Origin: an uncultured Saccharospirillaceae bacterium | Lineage (GTDB): Bacteria; Pseudomonadota; Gammaproteobacteria; Pseudomonadales; Oceanobacteraceae | Reading direction: 5' to 3' | DNA: 64,000 nucleotides | Assembly (NCBI GenBank): GCA_947503895.1 | Contig: CANNFT010000005.1 | Location: 62,001 to 126,000 of the forward strand | In this document: in pieces, positions 1 to 6,047 of the stretch | Numbering within the stretch: the first letter of the stretch is position 1 | How the letters are laid out: every line of letters starts with the position of its first letter | Notes under the pieces: model-generated | The model's database searches: none | Seen by the model: the letters and a program-made list of their open reading frames with translations, nothing else | What the model was told of the DNA's origin: nothing | Position numbers and translations under genes: made by a program

Positions 1-1
1 G

Positions 2-496
2 GAAGGCATCGATCTGCATCGTACCTTTATTGATAAAGCATCGGGTAAAGATACCCAGCACCAACAGCTAGACGAGCTACTTCAATACGTGCGCGAAGGC
101 GACACCATTGTTGTACACAGCATGGATAGACTGGCTCGAAACCTCGATGACCTGCGCCGCATTGTTCAATCGCTTACCAGCAAGGGCGTCTGCATCCAGT
201 TCATAAAAGAGAATCTCTCGTTTACCGGCGAAGACTCGCCCATGGCAAATCTGATGCTGTCCGTGATGGGCGCCTTTGCAGAATTTGAGCGTGCCCTCAT
301 CAAAGAGCGTCAACGCGAAGGCATCGCACTGGCCAAACAACGTGGCGTATATAAAGGAAGAAAGAAGGCATTGTCGGATGAGGATGTGATCTCACTCAAA
401 GCACGCGTGGATTCAGGTGAGAAAAAAGCGCAACTCGCCCGTGAATTTGGTATCAGCCGAGAGACGTTGTATCAGTATTTGAAGGTAAAGGACTGA
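2..496 (+). CDS. Serine site-specific recombinase (resolvase/invertase family), 5' end cut by window edge
   Basis: This is the C-terminal 164 residues or so of a Tn3-type serine recombinase. The frame is open from base 2, so the N-terminal strand with the catalytic serine lies outside the window. Visible family landmarks are DKASGKDT, VHSMDRLARNLDDL, the long E helix with PMANLMLSVMGAFAEFER and KERQREGIALAK, and a C-terminal helix-turn-helix (KAQLAREFGISRETLYQYL). Such enzymes cut and rejoin two DNA sites through a phosphoserine link. A GTG at 89 could be mistaken for the start, but coding similarity continues upstream of it. Inverted repeats follow immediately (570-820), and phage-like debris lies within 3 kb, which suggests a mobile element remnant. 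Whether it is a resolvase or an invertase cannot be told. Confidence 0.93.
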   Translation, partial: EGIDLHRTFIDKASGKDTQHQQLDELLQYVREGDTIVVHSMDRLARNLDDLRRIVQSLTSKGVCIQFIKENLSFTGEDSPMANLMLSVMGAFAEFERALIKERQREGIALAKQRGVYKGRKKALSDEDVISLKARVDSGEKKAQLAREFGISRETLYQYLKVKD

Positions 497-569
497 GGCG
501 CCGAGAGGGCGAATGAGGGTGATATTCCCAATCGAAATATCCATGGATAATTTAATACCCAAAAATTCA

Positions 570-630
570 ATTTTCTGTTTTGTACAATACAGAAAATCCC
601 TAATTTGATTATAAATAAACGACTATTTAT
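570..630. repeat. Two adjacent inverted repeats downstream of the recombinase
   Basis: The first is a 28-bp imperfect palindrome at 570-597: outer arms ATTTTCTGT/ACAGAAAAT enclose the inner palindrome TTGTACAA, with only a T-T mismatch on each junction. The second, 611-630, has arms ATAAATA/TATTTAT. The size and symmetry of the first are like binding subsites of serine recombinases, but this is inferred from position and shape alone. Confidence 0.6.
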
Positions 631-661
631 CGCATTTGGTTATCAAGAGGGATTTCAGGCC

Positions 662-690
662 AAAAAAAAGGCCACCTTAGGTAGCCTTTA
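662..690 (-). terminator. Rho-independent terminator on the minus strand
   Basis: Arms AAAGGC-C-ACC and GGT-A-GCCTTT (one mismatch) enclose a TTA loop. The plus strand has eight As before the stem, which are Ts after the stem on the minus strand. It lies 150 bp beyond the stop of the MazF-like gene at 840 and would end its transcript. Confidence 0.6.
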
Positions 691-720
691 TTCTTTAACT
701 GCTGTGTCAAGGGTATCTTT

Positions 721-820
721 ATGCTTCTAAAGAGAAGCATCTGCCAACCCGACGCTTTGGGGAGGTGACACACCTCTTTACCAAGCCAATGACGTAATTC
801 TAGACGTGTGACTAGTCACA
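721..820. repeat. Cluster of short perfect inverted repeats
   Basis: Three structures follow each other in this gene-free stretch (497-839). 721-740 has arms ATGCTTCT/AGAAGCAT around AAAG. 762-776 has arms GAGGTG/CACCTC around ACA and is nested in a larger imperfect stem from 754 to 786 (GCTTTGG/CCAAGC). 807-820 is the palindrome TGTGACTAGTCACA. I do not recognise an RNA family. They may be part of a recombination site or a structured transcript. Confidence 0.5.
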
Positions 821-839
821 GTCAATTAAAAATTCCCTG

Positions 840-1838
840 TCAAGATTGACATTTATATAGGCCTTTCAGTTCGGCAATCGCATCTTCAAAGCTGTCTCCA
901 GCCCCATATAGATCTTTGCAAACGATGGTCAATAAGTCCTTTAATTGTTCCATCTCGATCTTTTTAGTCTGAAGTTTTTTTAGCAGGATCCCTCTTTCTT
1001 TACTGAGGTCTTCAACTCTTTTTTGTAGCTTGGTTTCTTCTTTTATTGCCGCTGGATTGAATCTTGATGAGAGTGCAATACGAAGTTTGTCTCGATCTGC
1101 GGAAGTGACCTTTTGAGCTCTATTGTAGGGCAGAGGTTTATTGTTTACGTCATTGGGTTGAAACATCCTAAACGCCGATACGGACAGCAACATATGCGTC
1201 ATGCCATAACTTTGCTGATTTCTGTACCTTGGGGCTAAGTTTTTAAATGAAGCCTCATCGATTGCTATGCACTCATCTTTATCAGAAGCAGTCTCTTTCG
1301 TTGTCAGAGGGATAACTTGAGCAATACTTCGATCGACATTAAGAACAATACAAGGACGCCTTTTGTGAAGCTCTCCTGGCAAATGTGAGGAAAAAAAACT
1401 TTCATTCTCTTTTAAATCACTGCCATCAAATAGGTTAGATCTATGTCCAAAATCAACATCCACTACATCCCATTGCTCTAGGTAGGCGGTATAGTTCTTT
1501 TTATTTTTGCTTCTAACATAGGCTCCATGAGATAAAGCCCCACTTCGTGACTCTATTAAGCTAATTTGCACACTGTTTTGTGCTGTTTGGATCTCAGCTA
1601 TTTCCCAATAGCCAGACGCCTGATTTATGAAGTGTTTATTCATGAATACTTGATGATCCCCTTTGTGTGGGATAATCATCTCCGAAATACTGAACCTCTC
1701 GACTTCCCCTAAGGCTTCGCCTGTTGATGAATCTATAAACTGAATTTTCAAATTCATGGGAGGTTGCCTAGTCAATAACACGTATCTAGGCATGATAGTG
1801 CAAATAACAAAGATATCGAAGTTGCTATTTGGCGCCAT
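840..1838 (-). CDS. PemK/MazF-like toxin-domain protein with extra N-terminal and coiled-coil regions
   Basis: The middle of the protein carries the PemK/MazF fold signature: a WDVVDVDFG strand, then HKRRPCIVLNVD and QVIPLTTK, and a later hydrophobic segment in SVSAFRMF. Known family members are ribosome-independent mRNA endoribonucleases of about 110 residues. This protein is 332 residues in the longest reading, with an N-terminal region of about 110 residues I do not recognise and a C-terminal charged, heptad-like helix (about residues 260-310). None of the possible starts (1838, 1793, 1757) has a clear ribosome binding site; 1757 (MNLKIQF) is plausible. No antitoxin gene is visible next to it. 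Activity as a toxin is inferred only from the domain. Confidence 0.7.
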   Translation of the reverse strand: MAPNSNFDIFVICTIMPRYVLLTRQPPMNLKIQFIDSSTGEALGEVERFSISEMIIPHKGDHQVFMNKHFINQASGYWEIAEIQTAQNSVQISLIESRSGALSHGAYVRSKNKKNYTAYLEQWDVVDVDFGHRSNLFDGSDLKENESFFSSHLPGELHKRRPCIVLNVDRSIAQVIPLTTKETASDKDECIAIDEASFKNLAPRYRNQQSYGMTHMLLSVSAFRMFQPNDVNNKPLPYNRAQKVTSADRDKLRIALSSRFNPAAIKEETKLQKRVEDLSKERGILLKKLQTKKIEMEQLKDLLTIVCKDLYGAGDSFEDAIAELKGLYKCQS

Positions 1839-1952
1839 AACTTGCTGTCAACAACGGATGATTCGGACTAGCCAACCCCTTCCGAAAGTAGAATTTGCCA
1901 GACACTATTTTTTACGACAGCATGGTCGTTCTCATTAGGAAAGGAATTCACC

Positions 1953-2275
1953 ATGATAAAACCAACAGCTCTACTCGCTATGGCGCTTCTGACTACAAAG
2001 CTCTGTATCGCAGTACCAACACTCGAGAACGATTGTAAACGTGACATTGTTGGATATTTAGATGGATTAAAAAGATATGAAAATTATAGGGACTCTGTAT
2101 AGACCCTGTGATCAAAGCAAACGCCAAAAAGCAAATTGCTCGAGTAGAACGATTACGCATGTCAAAAACAGATTGCGAAGTGAGAAAAACCATCCAATAT
2201 GTGGCAACTTACGATAAGGCAATTGAAAAGGGATATGAAGCAGCAGCGAAAGCTACTAAATCGAGCAAAAACTAG
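1953..2275 (+). pseudogene. Small secreted protein gene broken by a frameshift
   Basis: An AAGGA ribosome binding site precedes ATG 1953. The first frame encodes a clear signal peptide (MIKPTALLAMALLTTKLCIA) and runs to a TAG at 2100. Coding-like sequence then continues in another frame without a stop from about 2096 to a TAG at 2273, ending in a lysine/alanine-rich helix (KAIEKGYEAAAKATKSSKN). Joining the frames gives a protein of about 106 residues with four cysteines, so an indel near 2095-2105, where GACTCTGT and GACCCTGT nearly repeat, is the likely cause. The family is unknown to me. It could instead be a real 49-residue secreted peptide ending at 2102. Confidence 0.5.
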
Positions 2276-2286
2276 ACAATATGATT

Positions 2287-2362
2287 GGCTGTCGCTAAAA
2301 TTGAAAGCTGTTTTTTCAGCAATATAAAAAAGCATAAACCACGTTCAATTTTAGCGACAGCC
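2287..2362. repeat. 19-bp perfect inverted repeat with 38-bp spacer
   Basis: Arms GGCTGTCGCTAAAATTGAA (2287-2305) and its exact complement (2344-2362) can form a long stem. The spacer itself has a small GCTG-TTTTTT-CAGC hairpin. It starts 12 bp after the end of the broken secreted-protein gene. It may be a strong transcript terminator, a miniature element end pair or a recombination site. The frames crossing it are open on both strands (residues AVAKIE from either arm), which creates two spurious short reading frames. Confidence 0.75.
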
Positions 2363-2504
2363 ATCGCAATCAACCTCGCTTTCGTTTTTTCGCATTTCAA
2401 GATAAAAGAGCGCATCATTTCATTCATCTTTGATTTCATTAAGAATTTCCTCATCGCATTGTTGGTAGCTTATTTTATCATAAAACTGCGTTTTTAGCCT
2501 TGTT

Positions 2505-2798
2505 TTATAGGGTTTTAGCACGAATCGTACATCGACATTCCGGGTGTGAATCTCTGACCTGCAACGGGCATTTTCCAACTTCATAAGGCCCGTTTTCACC
2601 ATGTCGAACACAGATCGCGCTGACCTTTGAATCTCGGGTGTAGAAGTATTCATACTGCTTCATACCAAGTGCCTGGTATTTATCTGCTTTACCTTCCACA
2701 TGCGCCCGGGCAACTTCAGCATGAGCAATTTGACGGTAGTTAATGGCGCGATCGGTAAAGCGCTCTCGCAACCGTTTCGCCACCGCTTTCGGGTCCAT
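2505..2798 (-). pseudogene. C-terminal fragment of a phage Mu F / SPP1 gp7-type head morphogenesis protein
   Basis: The 97 residues match the C-terminal end of phage minor head proteins: a helical RQIAHAEVARAH segment, then a zinc-finger-like pattern C-x2-H ... C ... H-x3-C-x-C in ICVRHGENGPYEVGKCPLQVRDSHPECRCTI. Full proteins usually have 250 residues or more, so the N-terminal part is missing. The same frame is open upstream to a TAA at 2859 without a better start. It lies downstream of the GRDP-like gene on the same strand. The best reading is a leftover of a prophage. Confidence 0.7.
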
Positions 2799-2894
2799 GT
2801 TGTTGTATTTATCTGCTGATTGCTTGGCATATACGGTACCCTTTAAAGCGATGGCGGCTTACCGAGTGCCTTTTTGGCAGGCAAATTTCTGCTG

Positions 2895-3368
2895 TTAGAT
2901 ATCGACACCAAACTCCTGCTTGAAAACACGTCGCGTATTATCAAACGCTTTCATTAATTCGACGCGATCGGACGCTCCTCGCGATCCAAAATAGGGGTAG
3001 TGGTGAAGGTATTCACCGAAAATGACTTGGCAATCCAAAACGTACTTTCGTGTATCTAAAATATGATTGTGCCAAACGGCATCCATCGCGAGCGAGGGTG
3101 AGCAGTTTTTCTCGGGATATTTGCTCAAAATATACAGGTACTGGCGATATTGTGTGATGGCAAAGTCGGCGTCCTCCGGCTCCCATAACAAGCCCAGTTC
3201 TCCGGCTAGCTCTGGGTCGGTCATCTTCTCGAAGATCATCGACATATCCATAGAGAAAATGTAGTCCTTGATTTCATCGAGTTGCGCCAGTGTTCGTACA
3301 TTTGGAAGCGTCAGAGGCAGGGAAAGATCGTCCTCAGCGCCTTGAACATAAATCTCGGTTAACTCCAT
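2895..3368 (-). CDS. GRDP-like (DUF1399-type) protein
   Basis: The 157-residue protein has the hallmark of the glycine-rich-domain-protein-like family: AVWHNHILDTRKYVLDC followed by FGEYLHHYPYFG and a final FDNTRRVFKQEFG. The glycine-rich tail of the plant members is absent. The conserved W-H-x-H, D and H-H residues could bind a metal, but no activity has been assigned to this family that I know of. A good ribosome binding site (GAGGTGA) stands 7 bp before ATG 3368. The gene lies 72 bp downstream of a 46-residue cysteine-containing peptide gene on the same strand with a hairpin between them, so the two may form one transcription unit. Its role is unknown. Confidence 0.7.
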   Translation of the reverse strand: MELTEIYVQGAEDDLSLPLTLPNVRTLAQLDEIKDYIFSMDMSMIFEKMTDPELAGELGLLWEPEDADFAITQYRQYLYILSKYPEKNCSPSLAMDAVWHNHILDTRKYVLDCQVIFGEYLHHYPYFGSRGASDRVELMKAFDNTRRVFKQEFGVDI

Positions 3369-3389
3369 TAGACGTCACCTCATCTTGTT

Positions 3390-3411
3390 AAAACAGGCCC
3401 TGTGGGCCTGT
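3390..3411 (-). terminator. Hairpin with short T run between peptide gene and GRDP-like gene
   Basis: Arms ACAGGCCC (3393-3400) and GGGCCTGT (3404-3411) pair perfectly around TGT. Read on the minus strand the stem is followed by TTTAAC, a weak terminator tail. Placed just after the short peptide gene, it could let most transcripts stop there and only some reach the GRDP-like gene. Confidence 0.55.
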
Positions 3412-3440
3412 GGAAATGAATGCGAAAGAGGCAGCGTAAA

Positions 3441-3581
3441 TTATCGAGGCATACACAGCTTGCCACAAAATGCTTTTTTATCTTTAGGCAACTTCATGGT
3501 TTTTTGCTGTTTATTTAGCATCTGACCGGCTGTCATCGAAAGCATGCTTTTTGCAGTTTTTGTATCGACTTTATTGAGCAT
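3441..3581 (-). CDS. 46-residue cysteine-containing basic peptide, candidate precursor peptide
   Basis: This short gene starts with ATG at 3581, 8 bp after a clear AGAGG ribosome binding site, and ends with TAA at 3441. The peptide is rich in K, M and T over its first 36 residues and ends in AFCGKLCMPR, so its only two cysteines sit in a C-x3-C pair at the very C terminus. It has no signal peptide. A leader-like front part and a cysteine-bearing end are typical of ribosomally made, modified peptides or small bacteriocins, but I recognise no family. It is the first good gene of a minus-strand set that continues, past a hairpin, with the GRDP-like protein. A non-peptide-product explanation such as a small DNA-mimic or chaperone is also possible. 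Confidence 0.5.
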   Translation of the reverse strand: MLNKVDTKTAKSMLSMTAGQMLNKQQKTMKLPKDKKAFCGKLCMPR

Positions 3582-3639
3582 ATTGAAATCCTCTTTGTTA
3601 TTGTTTTGCCGCAGAAGCGGTCATTAAACATAAGAGTTT

Positions 3640-3843
3640 TTAATGATGCATGACCATGAAGTGTAAGGTCAAAAGGGCAAAAAACAGAATAAAGAATGAG
3701 ATATAAAGCGACGATTGATTAATTGGAGTAGACTGCGCGCGCACAGTGATTGATGTACTTTTTCGGAATTGTTTTTGTTTTTGTTTTTGTTTTTTGGGGC
3801 GAAAGCGCTTGTTGGATTTACTGGTGTGTGGGCGTTGAGCCAT
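3640..3843 (-). CDS. Possible small basic tail-anchored membrane protein
   Basis: The 67-residue frame begins with a very basic stretch containing KKQKQKQKQ, encoded by a GTTTTT repeat, and ends with one hydrophobic segment (YISFFILFFALLTLHFMVM) close to the C terminus. No convincing ribosome binding site precedes ATG 3843. It lies 58 bp upstream of the peptide gene on the same strand, so it could belong to that locus, but it may be chance. Confidence 0.25.
   Translation of the reverse strand: MAQRPHTSKSNKRFRPKKQKQKQKQFRKSTSITVRAQSTPINQSSLYISFFILFFALLTLHFMVMHH
3771..3796. repeat. Hexanucleotide repeat GTTTTT x4
   Basis: Four tandem copies of GTTTTT. Changes in copy number would alter the KQ run of the possible small membrane protein by two residues at a time without shifting its frame. 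Confidence 0.8.
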
Positions 3844-3911
3844 CGAAGCTTGTTCGCTTGGATGACAATTCCTAGTGTGAAATTAGCCGGAATCTCGCGC
3901 CGTACACCCAT

Positions 3912-3937
3912 AAAAAAAGGCCGCCTAAGCGACCTTT
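3912..3937 (-). terminator. Terminator of glnA
   Basis: Arms AAAGG-C-CGC and GCG-A-CCTTT enclose CTAA; on the minus strand the stem is followed by a run of seven Ts. It is 75 bp past the glnA stop and closely resembles the structure at 662-690. Confidence 0.7.
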
Positions 3938-3949
3938 CTTTCCCAGCCA

Positions 3950-3976
3950 GAGGTGGGGCTGTTCGATTCCCACCTC
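3950..3976. repeat. 8-bp inverted repeat with a tRNA T-loop-like centre
   Basis: Arms GAGGTGGG and CCCACCTC enclose GCTGTTCGATT. The GTTCGATTCCC part looks like the T-arm of a tRNA 3' end, but the stem register is wrong for a functional tRNA and no acceptor end follows. It might be a leftover attachment site at the edge of the accessory region, or simply a hairpin after glnA. Confidence 0.35.
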
Positions 3977-4011
3977 GCAGACGGTATCCTGAAGTAATCA
4001 GTTACAACCGG

Positions 4012-5418
4012 TTATACCGAGTAGTACATGTCGAATTCAACAGGGTGCGTCGTGTGTTCAACACGGTACACTTCTTCCATCTTCAATTCGATGTAAGCGT
4101 CGATCATGTCTTGCGTGAATACACCGCCTTCCGTTAGGAATGCTGCGTCTTCTTTTAGGCAACCCAATGCTTCACGTAAGCTACCCGCCACTTGTGGAAT
4201 GGCTGCCGCTTCTTCTGCTGGCAAGTCATACAAGTCTTTATCCGCAGCATCGCCAGGGTGAATCTTGTTCTTAACGCCGTCGATACCTGCCATCAACATA
4301 GCAGCAAATGCTAGGTATGGGTTAGCGGTTGGATCAGGGAAACGTGCTTCGATACGCTTGCCTTTAGGGCTAGCGACGTAAGGAATACGGATAGAAGCTG
4401 AACGGTTACGGGCAGAGTAGGCCAGCATAACAGGTGCTTCAAAACCAGGGATCAGACGCTTGTAAGAGTTGGTTGATGGGTTGGTGAACGCATTCAACGC
4501 TTTAGCGTGCTTGATGATACCGCCGATGTAGTAAAGTGCCGTTTCGCTGAGTCCAGCGTAAGAATCGCCGGCAAATTGGTTTTCGCCGTCTTTCCAGAAA
4601 GACTGGTGAACGTGCATACCAGAACCGTTATCACCGACTACAGGCTTAGGCATGAACGTCGCCGTTTTACCGTATGCGTGAGCAACGTTGTGTACAACAT
4701 ATTTCAACATTTGCACTTCGTCTGCTTTCTTAACCAGTGTGCTGAACTTAACACCGATTTCGTTTTGGTTGGCTGTTGCCACTTCGTGGTGATGCACTTC
4801 GACATCTAGGCCGATTGCCATCATGGTGTTACACATAGCGGCACGCATGTCGTGAGAAGAGTCAACAGGAGGTACTGGGAAGTAACCGCCTTTAACGCGT
4901 GGACGGTGACCCATGTTACCGCCATCGATGGTCGCGGCTGAGTTCCACGCACCTTCTTCAGAATTTAATTTGTAGAAAGCACCAGACATGTCTGCGCCGA
5001 ACTGTACGTCATCAAAGATGAAGAATTCAGGCTCAGGACCGAAGAATGCTGTGTCCCCTAAACCTGTTGACTTCAAGAACTCTTCAGCGCGCTTAGCAAC
5101 GGAACGTGGGTCACGCTCGTAGCCTTGCATGGTAGATGGTTCAATGATGTCGCAACGCAAGATGAGCGTAGCGTCTTCAGTGAAAGGATCTAGGAATGGT
5201 GTGGTGTCGTCCGGCATAAGAATCATGTCGGATTCGTTGATGCCTTTCCAGCCCGCGATAGAAGAGCCATCAAACATTTGGCCCACTTCGAAGAACTCTT
5301 CATCAACATAGCTAGCAGGAATAGAAACGTGCTGCTCTTTACCTTTTGTGTCCGTGAAGCGTAAATCGACCCACTTCACATCGTTCTCTTTAATCAGCTT
5401 CAGAGTAGTCTCTGACAT
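4012..5418 (-). CDS. glnA: Glutamine synthetase type I
   Basis: GlnA joins glutamate and ammonia with ATP to make glutamine, as a cytoplasmic dodecamer. The 468 residues match the usual length of the beta-type enzyme. Visible motifs are [38 protein letters not shown], the ATP-binding [12 protein letters not shown] area and [32 protein letters not shown] holds the tyrosine that is adenylylated in this class. ATG 5418 is chosen because GGAGA stands 5 bp upstream; the longer frame from GTG 5430 overlaps that site. A sigma-54 promoter and NtrC-like sites lie upstream. No ntrBC genes follow, and gltBD lies about 25 kb away. Confidence 0.98.
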   Translation of the reverse strand: MSETTLKLIKENDVKWVDLRFTDTKGKEQHVSIPASYVDEEFFEVGQMFDGSSIAGWKGINESDMILMPDDTTPFLDPFTEDATLILRCDIIEPSTMQGYERDPRSVAKRAEEFLKSTGLGDTAFFGPEPEFFIFDDVQFGADMSGAFYKLNSEEGAWNSAATIDGGNMGHRPRVKGGYFPVPPVDSSHDMRAAMCNTMMAIGLDVEVHHHEVATANQNEIGVKFSTLVKKADEVQMLKYVVHNVAHAYGKTATFMPKPVVGDNGSGMHVHQSFWKDGENQFAGDSYAGLSETALYYIGGIIKHAKALNAFTNPSTNSYKRLIPGFEAPVMLAYSARNRSASIRIPYVASPKGKRIEARFPDPTANPYLAFAAMLMAGIDGVKNKIHPGDAADKDLYDLPAEEAAAIPQVAGSLREALGCLKEDAAFLTEGGVFTQDMIDAYIELKMEEVYRVEHTTHPVEFDMYYSV

Positions 5419-5510
5419 GATGTTCTCCACTAGTTGAAGACGGTTAATGCGTCTGGTGTATGGCTAATTGGCTTAAATCGCCTGCATGGAATGCACTGGG
5501 CGATAATAGA

Positions 5511-5525
5511 GCAAGTTGTATGCCA
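5511..5525 (-). promoter_or_regulatory. Sigma-54 promoter of glnA
   Basis: The minus strand reads TGGCATACAACTTGC, with the required GG and GC exactly 10 bp apart. It matches the RpoN consensus TGGCAC-N5-TTGC at all but one position. Transcription would start near 5498, giving a leader of about 80 bp before glnA. Confidence 0.7.
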
Positions 5526-5733
5526 CCATCGAAAGGTCGATTGAAAAGATCACAGGTGAAGCATCATGATTCCCATATCAGGAATGTGGCGATAGGACTG
5601 GGTACAGTAAAGTGCGCATAAGCTGCCATCTCCACCGCTTTCAACTGAGCCCCTGTTGATTTCTTTCTAATCTTCCAATTCAGGCTTTACTAAATGCATA
5701 TAGAGAGACCGGTACATCTGGCTCTAGAATATC

Positions 5734-5782
5734 TGCACCAAAATGGGTCGCTCAATGTATCTTGGTTTCATTTTGGTGCGTG
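5734..5782. promoter_or_regulatory. Pair of NtrC-like enhancer sites upstream of glnA
   Basis: TGCACCAAAATGGGTCG at 5734-5750 and, on the other strand, CGCACCAAAATG at about 5770-5780 both match the strong half of the NtrC consensus TGCACYAAAATGGTGCA. Their centres are about 32 bp apart, close to three helical turns. They lie some 240-280 bp upstream of the predicted sigma-54 start. The rest of the glnA-typA gap (5419-6047) shows no gene. Confidence 0.55.
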
Positions 5783-5979
5783 TTTTCTCTAGTCTAGCGC
5801 GTTTTAGGGCGTATTTGAGAAAAACGTGCACATTATAGGTTCACTGAAGCGGTGTTTGAAAGGAATACCTCAGGGCGATTCAGGGTGAGATTGGTGGCAA
5901 TAGCCGTCATCTTCAGCAAAAGGTGAAAAATTGAACAAATTGCTACCCCTTTTTCATAGATTGCCTGCTCCTAGATGGC

Positions 5980-5985
5980 TATAAT
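5980..5985 (+). promoter_or_regulatory. Possible -10 element for typA
   Basis: A perfect TATAAT lies 63 bp before the typA start. The sequence about 17 bp upstream (TAGATT) is a poor -35 box, so the call rests on the -10 alone. Confidence 0.35.
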
Positions 5986-6047
5986 CGCCGCCTAATTTTT
6001 TCCCGGCAGCCTGAAAGGTTCGGGCTGGCTGAATCAGGGCATTTCAA

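Noticed and set aside
1756..1938. 60-aa plus-strand frame over the start of the MazF-like gene
   Set aside because: Mostly antisense to a better supported gene and no family resemblance, although it could in principle be a short antitoxin.
2285..2497. 70-aa frame on the plus strand with a hydrophobic end, and a 60-aa frame opposite it
   Set aside because: Both owe their starts to the 19-bp inverted repeat, begin at TTG or without a ribosome binding site, and resemble no family.
3941..3990. Possible tRNA gene after glnA
   Set aside because: Only a T-arm-like segment is present; no acceptor stem, D-arm or anticodon arm can be built.
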